64,000 bases of DNA from Nitrospirota bacterium (lineage in GTDB: Bacteria > Nitrospirota > Thermodesulfovibrionia > Thermodesulfovibrionales > Dissulfurispiraceae): the NCBI GenBank assembly GCA_016936655.1, contig JAFGXL010000001.1, positions 1 through 64,000 of the forward strand. Reading direction: 5' to 3'. Made by a program: the position numbers and the translations under genes. The stretch's first letter is position 1, and each line of letters starts with the position of its first letter. The notes under the pieces are model-generated. The model was given only the letters and a program-made list of their open reading frames with translations, ran no database searches and had not been told where the DNA came from. Shown here piece by piece: positions 8,438 through 17,580 of the stretch.

Positions 8438-9220
8438 ATGAAGCATGATGAGGGAGCATCAGAGAGAGCAAGAGAGTTCTGGCGTGTGCGATCAAAAAAG
8501 TATCCGTCTGCGCTTGATCCTGATTCAATCAAAAAAACTGATCAGATTATAAATATTGTAAAATCACGCGGCATTTCAATCAAAGGTGCAAAAGTTATCG
8601 ATATTGGATGCGGACCCGGAATATTTACTATCCCTCTGGCAAAAGAGGCTTATCATGTGACAGGCATAGACTTTTCTGCAGAGATGATAGAGAGGCTTAA
8701 TCAGACGATAAAACAATATTCGATAAAAAATATAAATACCCACTGTATGGCATGGCATGATGCGGATATTGATAGTCTCGGGTTTAACAAATCATTTGAT
8801 TTGGCTTGGGCATCCATGACAATGGCAATTCAGTCAGAGGCTGATCTCTTAAAAATGCAGGCAACTGCAAGAGACTTTTGTGTTTATATCGGCTGGGGTA
8901 AAAAAAGGGAAAATAAACTATTGAGTGAAGTATTTAGTTTTCATGGCATTGATCTAAAACCTCCTGATGGCGCATCCGGAACCCTATCTCTTGTTGAGGG
9001 TATGGGTTATAGTCCTGAATCTGAGTTTTTTGATTCATCATGGACATGGAAGGGTAATATTGACGAAGCAGTAGAGGATTTGTGCGCCCATGTTGCTATG
9101 CGCGGCATTGAGCCTAAAATAGAAATAGTCAGAGAGTTGGTTAGCTCTAAAGCTGTTGACGGATATATAGAGCATACAACTTTTGCTGAAAAGGGAGTGA
9201 TTATATGGAAACCAGATTAA
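8438..9220 (+). CDS. Class I SAM-dependent methyltransferase
   Basis: A 260-residue Rossmann-fold methyltransferase. Motif I is VIDIGCGPGIFTIPLAKEAY (about 47-66), and the acidic end of strand 2 is GIDFSAEMIERL. The region after motif IV is poorly conserved and includes WASMTMAIQSEADLL, so the acceptor cannot be predicted. It starts five bases after the FmdE gene and overlaps the following binding-protein gene by 16 bases, so the three are translationally linked. It may modify a chelator or a corrinoid linked to the uptake system, but nothing in the sequence fixes the substrate. Confidence 0.82.
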   Translation: MKHDEGASERAREFWRVRSKKYPSALDPDSIKKTDQIINIVKSRGISIKGAKVIDIGCGPGIFTIPLAKEAYHVTGIDFSAEMIERLNQTIKQYSIKNINTHCMAWHDADIDSLGFNKSFDLAWASMTMAIQSEADLLKMQATARDFCVYIGWGKKRENKLLSEVFSFHGIDLKPPDGASGTLSLVEGMGYSPESEFFDSSWTWKGNIDEAVEDLCAHVAMRGIEPKIEIVRELVSSKAVDGYIEHTTFAEKGVIIWKPD

Positions 9221-10317
9221 AATACTCTGTTATGTTTATATCGGTTTTATTTTTTGTTTGTCTGCTTGTCCAGCCTTCAGCTGCGATTGTTCTGACTGTC
9301 AAGGATATGGCCGGCAGAAGTGTGGTGCTTCCTCAAAAGGTGGATCGTGTTGTTGGACTTGGCGGTGCGCTTAGATTTTTGGTATATCTGGATGCTCTTG
9401 ATAAGGTGACAGGAGTTGAAGAGGTTGAAAAAGATCCGTTAACAATATACAGCAGGCCTTATAGCATAGCTATGGGGAAATCCGCTGCCGGATTACCGAC
9501 AATAGCAGAAGGAGGACCGGGAGGCAAGCTCCCAAATTTTGAAAAGCTTATAGCACTGAAGCCTCAGGTGATATTTATAATGGGTGTTGACAAATCTCAT
9601 GCTGACATAATACAGAAAAAGACAGGTATCCCTGTAATATTCCTAAGCTACGGAGACACAGGTGTGTTCAGAAAGGAGTCAGCATTTGAAGCACTCAGGA
9701 TTATGGGCTCTGTAATAGGCAAGTCTGAACGGGCCAAAAAAGTCGCTGATTATATAAACCAGTGTGAAGATGATCTCAAAAAGCGTACAGAGAATCTTCA
9801 GCCTAAAAATGTTTATGTTGGAGCTGTAAGCTTCAAAGGCAGGCACGGCATAACAAGCACGCAGGGATTTTATACGCCTTTTGAGTGGCTCGGGCTTAAC
9901 AATGTAGCGAATCAGACATCGAGACAAGGGCAGATATTTATTGATAGAGAAATGCTGCTTGTATGGAATCCTGATTTCATATTCATAGATGCAAGCGGGC
10001 TTGAAATGGTGGATGAAGACTATAAAAAAAATCCTTTTTACTATAAGAAACTTGGAGCAATAAAAAATGGCAAGGTACTAAGTATAATGCCGTATAATTC
10101 TTACCATACAAATATAGAGATGATGATCGCAAATGCCTACTTCATAGGCAAGGCTCTCTATCCTGACAGATTCAGGGATATTGATCCTTCAAAAAAAACG
10201 GATGAGATCGCCGGATTTTTTACCGGCTCTGTCGTGCTGGAAAGGATGCAGAAGGATCTTAAAGGATTTAAATATCTTGTCTTTGGAAGCAATAATATAG
10301 GGGCTCAAGTAAAATAA
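9205..10317 (+). CDS. Periplasmic binding protein of an iron/cobalamin-type ABC transporter
   Basis: A 370-residue substrate-binding protein of the FecB/BtuF class. A signal peptide (about 1-27, cut after PSAA) is followed by TVKDMAGRSVVLPQKVDRVVGLG, the usual opening of siderophore and B12 binders. Later motifs include FEKLIALKPQVIFIMG, PVIFLSYGD and WNPDFIFIDASG. No lipobox Cys is seen, so the protein is probably free in the periplasm. The gene overlaps the methyltransferase and precedes the permease by five bases. Confidence 0.88.
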   Translation: METRLKYSVMFISVLFFVCLLVQPSAAIVLTVKDMAGRSVVLPQKVDRVVGLGGALRFLVYLDALDKVTGVEEVEKDPLTIYSRPYSIAMGKSAAGLPTIAEGGPGGKLPNFEKLIALKPQVIFIMGVDKSHADIIQKKTGIPVIFLSYGDTGVFRKESAFEALRIMGSVIGKSERAKKVADYINQCEDDLKKRTENLQPKNVYVGAVSFKGRHGITSTQGFYTPFEWLGLNNVANQTSRQGQIFIDREMLLVWNPDFIFIDASGLEMVDEDYKKNPFYYKKLGAIKNGKVLSIMPYNSYHTNIEMMIANAYFIGKALYPDRFRDIDPSKKTDEIAGFFTGSVVLERMQKDLKGFKYLVFGSNNIGAQVK

Positions 10318-10322
10318 CTCTT

Positions 10323-11372
10323 ATGCATAACGAATATAAAAGAAACATACATAAAAGAAGTCTTATAACCCTTGTGCTTTTTCTGCTCACAATTGCAGCA
10401 GCAGTATGGTCTGCAAAGACAGGCTCATTTAATATGAGCGCGTCTCAGATTATATCTGCGCTATTTGGCGATATTTCTGATCAGACACTGCACCATGTGC
10501 TGTGGGAGATAAGGCTGCCCAGAACAGCTGCAGCTCTAATAGCTGGTGCAGGTCTCGCTATAGCAGGAGCTGTTATGCAGAGCGTGCTTAGAAATCCGCT
10601 GGCCTCTCCATTTACTCTCGGCATTTCACAGGGAGCAGCATTTGGAGCAGCATTTGCAATAGTAATACTCGGCGCTGGCAGGGCGCATCTTGCAGGCAGC
10701 GAGGCAGTAACAGTATATGCGCCTTATATGCTTGTGATCAGCGCCTTTATCGGTTCTCTTGTGACTGTGGCTCTAATACTCTTTATTTCCGGGTTAAGAA
10801 GAATGACACCTGAGTCTGTAATCCTTACCGGTGTAGCGTTGAGTTCGTTTTTTGGAGCAGCTACCATGCTGATCCAGTATTTTGCAACAGACATGCAGCT
10901 TGCAGCCACAGTATTCTGGACATTCGGAGATGTTGGAAAGGCCGGCTGGCGTGAAAATATTTTTATGCTGTTTGGACTGGTTATTGCTTTTGCGTATTTC
11001 ATATATCACAGCTGGAGCTATAACAGTCTTGAGTGGGGCGACGAGACAGCAGAGAGCCTTGGTGTGCATGTAAGGGTTATGAGAGTAGTGACCGTTGTAG
11101 TAGCTTCTTTATCAGTATCAATAATAACAGCGTTTCTCGGCATTATAGGATTTATCGGTCTGATAGCTCCGCATATCATGCGTCCTATTGTTGGCAATGA
11201 TTACCGTTTTCTGATACCTTCTTCAGCATTTCTCGGCAGTCTGCTCTTGCTTGTATCTGATATCTTGTCCAGGACAGTAATGGCTCCTGTAGTGCTTCCT
11301 GTGGGCATAATAACTTCATTTGCCGGAGTGCCTGTTTTTCTGTTCATACTTATGAAGGGCCGCAGGGTATAG
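10323..11372 (+). CDS. FecCD/BtuC-family ABC transporter permease
   Basis: A 349-residue polytopic permease with about ten helices. Family motifs visible are LWEIRLPRTAAALIAGAGLAI, GAVMQSVLRNPLASPFTLGI, and the coupling segment FIGLIAPHIMRPIVGNDYR near the C-terminus, which contacts the ATPase. It moves iron-chelates, haem or cobalamin from periplasm to cytoplasm as a homodimer. It is the only permease of its kind in the window and probably serves both this binding protein and the BtuF at 14314. Confidence 0.92.
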   Translation: MHNEYKRNIHKRSLITLVLFLLTIAAAVWSAKTGSFNMSASQIISALFGDISDQTLHHVLWEIRLPRTAAALIAGAGLAIAGAVMQSVLRNPLASPFTLGISQGAAFGAAFAIVILGAGRAHLAGSEAVTVYAPYMLVISAFIGSLVTVALILFISGLRRMTPESVILTGVALSSFFGAATMLIQYFATDMQLAATVFWTFGDVGKAGWRENIFMLFGLVIAFAYFIYHSWSYNSLEWGDETAESLGVHVRVMRVVTVVVASLSVSIITAFLGIIGFIGLIAPHIMRPIVGNDYRFLIPSSAFLGSLLLLVSDILSRTVMAPVVLPVGIITSFAGVPVFLFILMKGRRV

Positions 11373-11374
11373 CA

Positions 11375-12148
11375 ATGATAGTTATTGATAACATAAGTTT
11401 TTCATACAATAAAAAAGAGGTGCTCAAAAATATTGATCTCAGAATAAATAATGGAGAGCTGACAGCTGTGCTGGGTGTTAACGGCTCAGGCAAATCAACC
11501 CTTCTGAAAACAATAAACCATCTTCTAAAGCCCAGCAAAGGCGCTGTTTACATAAGCGGCGATGATCTGAAGGGGATGACAAAAAAAGAGATAGCCAGAA
11601 AAATTGGATATATGCCACAGAAGTCTAATGGCGTACTCTGTACAGTTTTTGATGCTGTTCTGCTGGGGAGAACTCCTCATATTGGTTGGAATGTGAGTAA
11701 ACGTGATACTGAGGTTGTTCATGACATCCTTAGGCTTATGAATATGGAAGATTACTCTATGCGTCAGACATACCAGCTGAGCGGAGGCGAGCTTCAAAAG
11801 GTTCTTATTGCCAGAGCACTTGCACAAGAACCCAAAGTGCTGCTTCTGGATGAGCCGATCAACCATCTTGATATAAAGAATCAGGTAGAGATAATGAGCA
11901 TGCTGCATCAAATAACAGCAAAGCTCGGAATAGTCACCATGGTAGTGCTGCATGATCTTAATACTGCGATGAGATTTTCTGATAAATTCATTATGCTCAA
12001 AGACGGAGTAGTATTTTCTCATGGGGGAAGAGAAATAATTACTCCGGCAAGCATAAAAGAGGTCTTTACAATTGATGTGCTTTTGAGCGATATTAACGGT
12101 ATTCCTGTTGTGATCCCGGCAGCTCCGGGTATCCCCGGGCATAAATAA
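11375..12148 (+). CDS. ABC transporter ATPase (FecE/BtuD family)
   Basis: A 257-residue ATPase paired with the permease two bases upstream. Walker A is GVNGSGKST (about 34-42), the signature is LSGGELQKV, Walker B is KVLLLDEP, and the switch His is in VVLHDLN. The Q-loop reads GYMPQKS. The length and the IDVLLSDINGIPVVIP tail match iron-siderophore/B12 ATPases. It ends just before the cobalamin riboswitch. Confidence 0.93.
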   Translation: MIVIDNISFSYNKKEVLKNIDLRINNGELTAVLGVNGSGKSTLLKTINHLLKPSKGAVYISGDDLKGMTKKEIARKIGYMPQKSNGVLCTVFDAVLLGRTPHIGWNVSKRDTEVVHDILRLMNMEDYSMRQTYQLSGGELQKVLIARALAQEPKVLLLDEPINHLDIKNQVEIMSMLHQITAKLGIVTMVVLHDLNTAMRFSDKFIMLKDGVVFSHGGREIITPASIKEVFTIDVLLSDINGIPVVIPAAPGIPGHK

Positions 12149-12204
12149 ATATTCAAGGAGGAGTTTATAGCAGACAATAAACAGACATAGAAACAGTACT
12201 TGTT

Positions 12205-12408
12205 CAGCAGATTATGGCTGGATTCAAGGGAAGTGGAGTGAGCTCTCCAGAGCGATCCTCCCGCTGCCCCGCAGCCGTGAAGGGAACGAAAACCCATTAT
12301 CGCCACTGTCGCAACACAGGTAGAAATATTTATTAACATTCTGCCACAAAGACGGGAAGGCGGGTGAGTAGGCAGCCCAAAGCCGGAAGACCTATCCAGA
12401 CCATGCAG
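12205..12408 (+). promoter_or_regulatory. Cobalamin riboswitch upstream of btuB
   Basis: Landmarks of the adenosylcobalamin-type aptamer appear in order: AAGGGAAGTGGAGTGAG near 12226, CCTCCCGCTGCCCCGC with GCCGTGA at about 12257-12280, GCCACTG at 12302, GACGGGAAGGCGGG at 12351, and the B12 box AAGCCGGAAGACCTATC at 12380-12396. The btuB Shine-Dalgarno (GAGGGGGG) lies about 35 bases after the box, so control is probably by hiding that site when B12 is bound. Boundaries are approximate. The element represses btuB and btuF but sits downstream of the permease and ATPase genes. Confidence 0.93.
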
Positions 12409-12442
12409 CAAAAAATCATACAAATTTCTCGAGGGGGGAAAT

Positions 12443-14314
12443 ATGAAGACAGACCCGTCTTTATTTCTACAAAAGCATGTTTTGTCCGTATTATTCTTTA
12501 TCATTTCCAATATATTACTGTTGTGCTCATATCTGTATGCAGATTCAACATCCATTAAACTGGAGGATATTGTTGTTACTGCATCAAGGATGGATGAACC
12601 TGTTCATGAAACAACAGGCAGCACAGTTGTAATAAGAGCTGACGAGATTCAGAACAGAAATACACGTTTTGTGACAGATATTTTAAGAACTTTGCCTGAG
12701 TTGAATGTCATACAGAACGGCGGAACAGGGATGCAGGCTACCATCTTTCTGCGCGGAGGCGACTCAAAGCATACTCTTGTTATGATCGATGGAGTTAAGG
12801 TTAACAGCACAACAACAGGCTCATTCGACTTCTCAGGTCTGACATCAGAAGATATAGAGCGGATCGAGATAATTAAAGGCCCACAGAGCACTCTCTATGG
12901 TTCTGAAGCAATGTCAGGAGTTATTAATATAATTACCAAAAAAGGCAGCAAGGGGCATAAGCTGTCCGGATTTGTTGAGGTTGGATCACATGGCAGATGG
13001 AATCCGTCACTCACAGTCTCAGGCAGCAGCAAGAGGATTAACTACAGATTTACAGGCAGCTATCTCTTGAATGACGGCATATCCACAGCAAAGGACGGAT
13101 CTGAGAAAGATGGATATAAAAACGCCAAATTTTCTGGCAGGACAGAACTCAAACTAGGAGAGAGGGCAGCTCTTGAATTTTCAGGCTATCACTACTACGA
13201 CAGGTCTGAGCTGGATGCGTTCAGCACTTCTGCTAAAAAAGGATCTGATGATCTTAATTACATACAATTCGGCCACCACCATATGCTGGCTGCTGCGCTT
13301 AAGACAAATTTTATTGACGAATGGGAGCAGAAGATAACATTTTCCACATCAAGAGATACTTTCAGGGGCAGAGATCCTGATACCCTTTTTAATAACTATG
13401 ACATCATAACCAGACGCAATACTCTTGATTGGCAGCATAATATTTTTGCAGCAGAGTTCTATACTCTTACATTAGGAGCTGAGTATAGAAAGGACAGAGG
13501 CGAAAATTTAGATAATTTTATGAATTCTATTGCTAACAGGGCATTTTATCTGAATAACAAGCTGAAGCTTTTTAATGATGCGCTAATAGTAAATGCAGGA
13601 TTCAGATACGACAGCCACGACACAGCAGGTTCTAAATTAACTTACAGATTTGGAGCTGTCTACAATATAAAACCTGCTGATCTTAAAATCAAGGGCAGCT
13701 ATGCTACAGGGTTCAGGGCTCCTTCTGCAAATGAGCTATTTTATCCATTTTACGGCAGCCTGGATCTGAAGCCTGAGGAGAGCAGAGGTTGGGAGATAGG
13801 ACTCGAAAAGGAGCTGCTAAAAAAGAAGGTTAACCTTTCTGTTACATGGTTTAGCCAGAAATACCATAATCTTATTCAGACAGATCCGTTTACATGGCTT
13901 GCAGCCAATATAGCAAGAGCTGAGATAAAAGGAGTTGAGGCATCCCTAAGATTCAGTCTGAATGAGAGGACAGGATTGCGCGCTTCATACGCGTATCTGG
14001 ATACAGAGGACAAGACAACAGGTCAGAGGCTTACACGCAGACCAAAAGACAGGGCTTCATTGTCACTAGATTATAAAGGGGCCAAACTCTCCGGAGCTGT
14101 TGACTGGATAGTTGTGGGCAGCCGTTATGACAGCAGCGTTAAACACAATCTTGATGCCTATTCAATTGTGAACCTTAGCTCATCTTATCAGCTTTCTGCA
14201 GATGCTTCACTATTTGTCAGGGTGCAGAATCTGTTTAACAGGTTTTATGAAGAGGCTGGAAGCTTCGGCACATACGGCCTGAGCATATATTCAGGAATAA
14301 GGTTCAGGATCTGA
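12443..14314 (+). CDS. btuB: TonB-dependent vitamin B12 receptor BtuB
   Basis: A 623-residue outer-membrane receptor. A hydrophobic signal (about 10-33, ending YLYA-D) precedes the TonB box LEDIVVTASR. The plug has LPELNVIQNGG, FLRGGDSKHTLVMIDGVKVN and IEIIKGPQSTLYGSEAMSGVINIITKK, all close to BtuB. The barrel ends GIRFRI with GFRAPSANELFYPFYGSLDLKPEES before it. The length is close to E. coli BtuB. The cobalamin riboswitch immediately upstream supports the substrate. Its stop codon overlaps the btuF start (TGATG). Confidence 0.93.
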   Translation: MKTDPSLFLQKHVLSVLFFIISNILLLCSYLYADSTSIKLEDIVVTASRMDEPVHETTGSTVVIRADEIQNRNTRFVTDILRTLPELNVIQNGGTGMQATIFLRGGDSKHTLVMIDGVKVNSTTTGSFDFSGLTSEDIERIEIIKGPQSTLYGSEAMSGVINIITKKGSKGHKLSGFVEVGSHGRWNPSLTVSGSSKRINYRFTGSYLLNDGISTAKDGSEKDGYKNAKFSGRTELKLGERAALEFSGYHYYDRSELDAFSTSAKKGSDDLNYIQFGHHHMLAAALKTNFIDEWEQKITFSTSRDTFRGRDPDTLFNNYDIITRRNTLDWQHNIFAAEFYTLTLGAEYRKDRGENLDNFMNSIANRAFYLNNKLKLFNDALIVNAGFRYDSHDTAGSKLTYRFGAVYNIKPADLKIKGSYATGFRAPSANELFYPFYGSLDLKPEESRGWEIGLEKELLKKKVNLSVTWFSQKYHNLIQTDPFTWLAANIARAEIKGVEASLRFSLNERTGLRASYAYLDTEDKTTGQRLTRRPKDRASLSLDYKGAKLSGAVDWIVVGSRYDSSVKHNLDAYSIVNLSSSYQLSADASLFVRVQNLFNRFYEEAGSFGTYGLSIYSGIRFRI

Positions 14315-15153
14315 TGACGCGGCTCTTATTTGCGATAATATTCCTTCTGGTCCCGGGGCTTGCGTTTTCTGCCTCAGACTACCAGAGGATTATATCGCTC
14401 TCTCCATCTGTGACAGAAATTTTGTACCAGATGGGCATGCAGGATAAAATTGCAGCTGTGACAAATGTCTGCGACTATCCGGCAGCAGCCAGACAGAAGC
14501 CGAAGGTCGGCTCTATGGTAAATCCGTCTATAGAGGATATTCTGCTGATAAAGCCGGATATTGTGATAATGACTGATGAAGGCGTTCCTCTATGGGTTAA
14601 ACAGAGGCTTGATCATCTGAATATAAAGATACATGTTTTCAGAGCCAGAAGGCTTCAGGAGCTGCCCGGCGCTATACGTACTCTCGGCATCGCACTTGGA
14701 CAGCAGAAGAACTCTGAAATACTCGCAGCATCGATCGAGCAGAAGATAACATCTCTAAAGCAGGGCTCACCTGTATCAAAGAAGCGCAAAAAAGCGCTTT
14801 TTGCCATATGGCCTGATCCGCTGACAATAGTTGGAGGCGGTACAGGCATTGATGATGCTATCAATATACTCGGTCTCAAAAATATAGCAGCAGATCTGCA
14901 TATGCCATATCCAAGAGTCTCACTTGAGGAAATAATATCGAAAGAGCCGGATATTATTTTTTTAGGCAGGGGCAATATAGCTGCTGAGGATGTTTACAGA
15001 CATCTTCTTAAAAGGCTTTATATGCTTGATGCTGTAAAGAACAACAGAATATGCTATATAAGCGACAAGATATACAGACTCGGTCCAAGAATAGTTGAAG
15101 GAATAGAAGAGATGTCAGAGTGTGTCAAAAAGTGCGGTATGAAGCAGAAGTAG
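14314..15153 (+). CDS. btuF: Cobalamin-binding periplasmic protein BtuF
   Basis: A 279-residue binding protein with a short signal peptide (FAIIFLLVPGLAFSAS). YQRIISLSPSVTEILYQMG is the classic BtuF opening, followed by NVCDYPAAARQKPKVGSM, SIEDILLIKPDIVI and a C-terminal WPDPLTIVGGGTGIDD. Its start overlaps the btuB stop, so both are under riboswitch control. No permease or ATPase follows, so it most likely uses the pair encoded at 10323-12148. Confidence 0.92.
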   Translation: MTRLLFAIIFLLVPGLAFSASDYQRIISLSPSVTEILYQMGMQDKIAAVTNVCDYPAAARQKPKVGSMVNPSIEDILLIKPDIVIMTDEGVPLWVKQRLDHLNIKIHVFRARRLQELPGAIRTLGIALGQQKNSEILAASIEQKITSLKQGSPVSKKRKKALFAIWPDPLTIVGGGTGIDDAINILGLKNIAADLHMPYPRVSLEEIISKEPDIIFLGRGNIAAEDVYRHLLKRLYMLDAVKNNRICYISDKIYRLGPRIVEGIEEMSECVKKCGMKQK

Positions 15154-15213
15154 TTTGAAATATGGAGGGGAGGGGTGTGTCTGCAACCCGCCCCTCTCTT
15201 AAATAAAAAGTTT

Positions 15214-17580
15214 TCAGATATTTTCTTGCATCTCCCATACGCCGCAGGGGCATATTCCTGCACAGAATCCGCAGCCGATGCATTTGTCTCCATCAACTAC
15301 ATATTCATAAGAACCGTCCTTGTGCTCAATCCTGCTGATTGCGCCCCAGTAGCATGTAGCTTCGCACATATGGCAGTCACGGCATGTGCCGCATGACATA
15401 CACTTGTTGCCTTCAACCTCTGGAGTGAAGCTGAGCTTGCATATCTCGTAGTACTCAGATTTGATCCTCTCGTACGGTATCTGCATCTTTGTCTCGGGCT
15501 GTCTTGGTGCATGGCTCATAAGATAGTGCACCTCTTCAGCAGCGAGTCTGCCCTGTCCTATCGCATGGGTTACAAGTCCGAGGCTTGCAGCATCACCCAC
15601 AGCATAGACTTTTACATCAGAGGTCTGGAATGTATTGGGATCAACTTTTATCCAGCCGCGTTCTGCATGTATGGATAGCGGAAGAAAGTCGAGCTGTGGT
15701 GTGTCGCCGATAGACATTATCACAACATCAGCATCAATCTCGGTGTTGTCTTTGAATATCAGCTTCTTTTTGTCAGCATCATAATGGTCTGTGAATCTGG
15801 GCCATATAATCTGTGTGCCTTTTGCTTTAGCAATATCCATCTCTGCTCCGAATGCAGCAGGCTTCTGGATATCTATAGCAGTAACAGATTCAGCTCCATG
15901 ATTGTAAGCCTCAGAACATACATCCATACCAACATTTCCTGCTCCTATAACTACCACCTTTTTGCCTTTCAGGTCAGGGCGTATTCCCTCATTTACTGAC
16001 CTTAAAAAGTCATATGCGGATTGTGTATGCTCAGAGCCGGGGAATGATATGTTGCGCGGCTTGTGAGCTCCGCATGCAATGATTACGACTTCATTGCTTT
16101 TGTATATCTCTTCAAATTTCTGCTTGTCCACAGTTGTGTTCAGATGCAGGTTAACCCCGAGCTCCCTGAATCTGGAGACCTCTTTTTCTAATATTTCATG
16201 AGGCAGGCGCTCTCTCGGTATGCAGAGTTCTATCTTGCCGCCAAGTCTGTCTGTTGCTTCATACAGATCAACAGTATGTCCTTTGAGCGCGAGCTGCCAA
16301 GCAGCAGACATGCCTGCTGGTCCGCCGCCTATAACAGCAACTTTATGGTTTGTTGCCGGAGCTTTTTTTGGCGCAGGAAGTTCGAGCGCAAGGCTGCCAA
16401 GACTGTCTATGGCGAGTGGAGTGTCGATATGTCTTCTTGTGCAGCTCTGCATGCAGAGGTTGGGGCATATCTCGCCGCAAACTGTTGCCGGCAGAGGGCT
16501 GTACTGGAGAACAAGTTCCAGCGCTTCTGTTAATCTGCCCTGTCTTATAAGTGATGCCCTCTTGTGAGATGGGATAAGGGTAGGGCATGCGTATGCGCAT
16601 GGGGGCGCATACTTTTCATTAGCCCATATTGGTTTGTTGCGTCTGTCTGTGCCGGTTGTTACATACGGCAGCAGGGACAGATCGTGGTCAAGGTATTCAG
16701 CAAATATGCCGCCTCTGCCCACCTCTTTTTCCCATAAGCTCTTTCTGAATTCAGAAAGCGGCATCTGTATCTTTCTTCTGGCTGCCTTTTCTTTCGGTGT
16801 GTAGGCAACAAGTTTTTTCCAGTCTGATGCTGATCTTGTGAGTTCAGCATAGTGTTCTTTTTTCTGAACAACAGAAAGGAATTTATCGAGCCCGTTCTTG
16901 AGCCATTCCCAGTCCTGCTCGCTTATGTCGAGCATCTGAACATCTCTGTGGCTGTAGCTTTGTATCGGTCCCCTGAAGTATATTGTGCCTCCGACCATGC
17001 CGACGCACGGCCTGTAGCCGAGTATGTTTTCAGGATTGCGCGGATTAACTCCGCAGACAACAGCTATGCCTCCAGCCTTGAACTCAGCAAACGAGTCTCC
17101 AACATCGCGCAGATACCATGACTGAGGAGGATCAAAGCGCGGATTCTGTTTTGTCATTGTGTCACAGCGCGCGCCTCCGCTGCCCTGCACATAGAGTATG
17201 CCCTGTGCTGCTGCATTGAACGCGCCGTTTGTAACATCGCCAATCACAGTGATGTTCGCGCCGCAGTTTAGCCAGCCCACATCATCAGAAGCATTTCCCT
17301 TTACAACTATCTCTGTGCCGGGCATACCCATGCTGCCGAGCCTCTGGCCTGCTGAGCCCTCGACCTCTATTGATATTTTCTCACCCTTAGGCCATATCCT
17401 GCCGCCTATGCCGTGCTGTCCATTGGCGACAACTTTTATTTTTCGTGCGCCTTCTGCAACAGCCTGCTGTACCTCTTCTTCGAGCATGCGCGAAGAAACA
17501 CGCTCATTATCAAGAGTGCCGTATATAACAATTCCGTCATCTGTATTTTTTTGTTTGTTATTTTTTTTGTTAGCACACAT
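15214..17580 (-). CDS. Glutamate synthase: GXGXG domain fused to GltD-type NAD(P)H oxidoreductase with ferredoxin tail
   Basis: A 788-residue fusion. Residues about 15-235 are the right-handed beta-helix (GXGXG) domain that usually ends the large subunit GltB; GIGGRIWPKGEKISIEV and GMPGTEIVVKGNASDDVGW are visible. A GltD-like iron-sulfur region follows (CAYACPTLIPSH, VCGEICPNLCMQSCTR). The FAD site is VAVIGGGPAGMSAAWQLA and the NAD(P)H site is VVVIGAGNVGMD. The C-terminus adds two [4Fe-4S] motifs (CMSCGTCRDCHMCEATC, CIGCGFCAGIC). It should feed electrons from NAD(P)H or ferredoxin to the FMN subunit. It overlaps the upstream gene by 11 bases. Confidence 0.9.
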   Translation of the reverse strand: MCANKKNNKQKNTDDGIVIYGTLDNERVSSRMLEEEVQQAVAEGARKIKVVANGQHGIGGRIWPKGEKISIEVEGSAGQRLGSMGMPGTEIVVKGNASDDVGWLNCGANITVIGDVTNGAFNAAAQGILYVQGSGGARCDTMTKQNPRFDPPQSWYLRDVGDSFAEFKAGGIAVVCGVNPRNPENILGYRPCVGMVGGTIYFRGPIQSYSHRDVQMLDISEQDWEWLKNGLDKFLSVVQKKEHYAELTRSASDWKKLVAYTPKEKAARRKIQMPLSEFRKSLWEKEVGRGGIFAEYLDHDLSLLPYVTTGTDRRNKPIWANEKYAPPCAYACPTLIPSHKRASLIRQGRLTEALELVLQYSPLPATVCGEICPNLCMQSCTRRHIDTPLAIDSLGSLALELPAPKKAPATNHKVAVIGGGPAGMSAAWQLALKGHTVDLYEATDRLGGKIELCIPRERLPHEILEKEVSRFRELGVNLHLNTTVDKQKFEEIYKSNEVVIIACGAHKPRNISFPGSEHTQSAYDFLRSVNEGIRPDLKGKKVVVIGAGNVGMDVCSEAYNHGAESVTAIDIQKPAAFGAEMDIAKAKGTQIIWPRFTDHYDADKKKLIFKDNTEIDADVVIMSIGDTPQLDFLPLSIHAERGWIKVDPNTFQTSDVKVYAVGDAASLGLVTHAIGQGRLAAEEVHYLMSHAPRQPETKMQIPYERIKSEYYEICKLSFTPEVEGNKCMSCGTCRDCHMCEATCYWGAISRIEHKDGSYEYVVDGDKCIGCGFCAGICPCGVWEMQENI

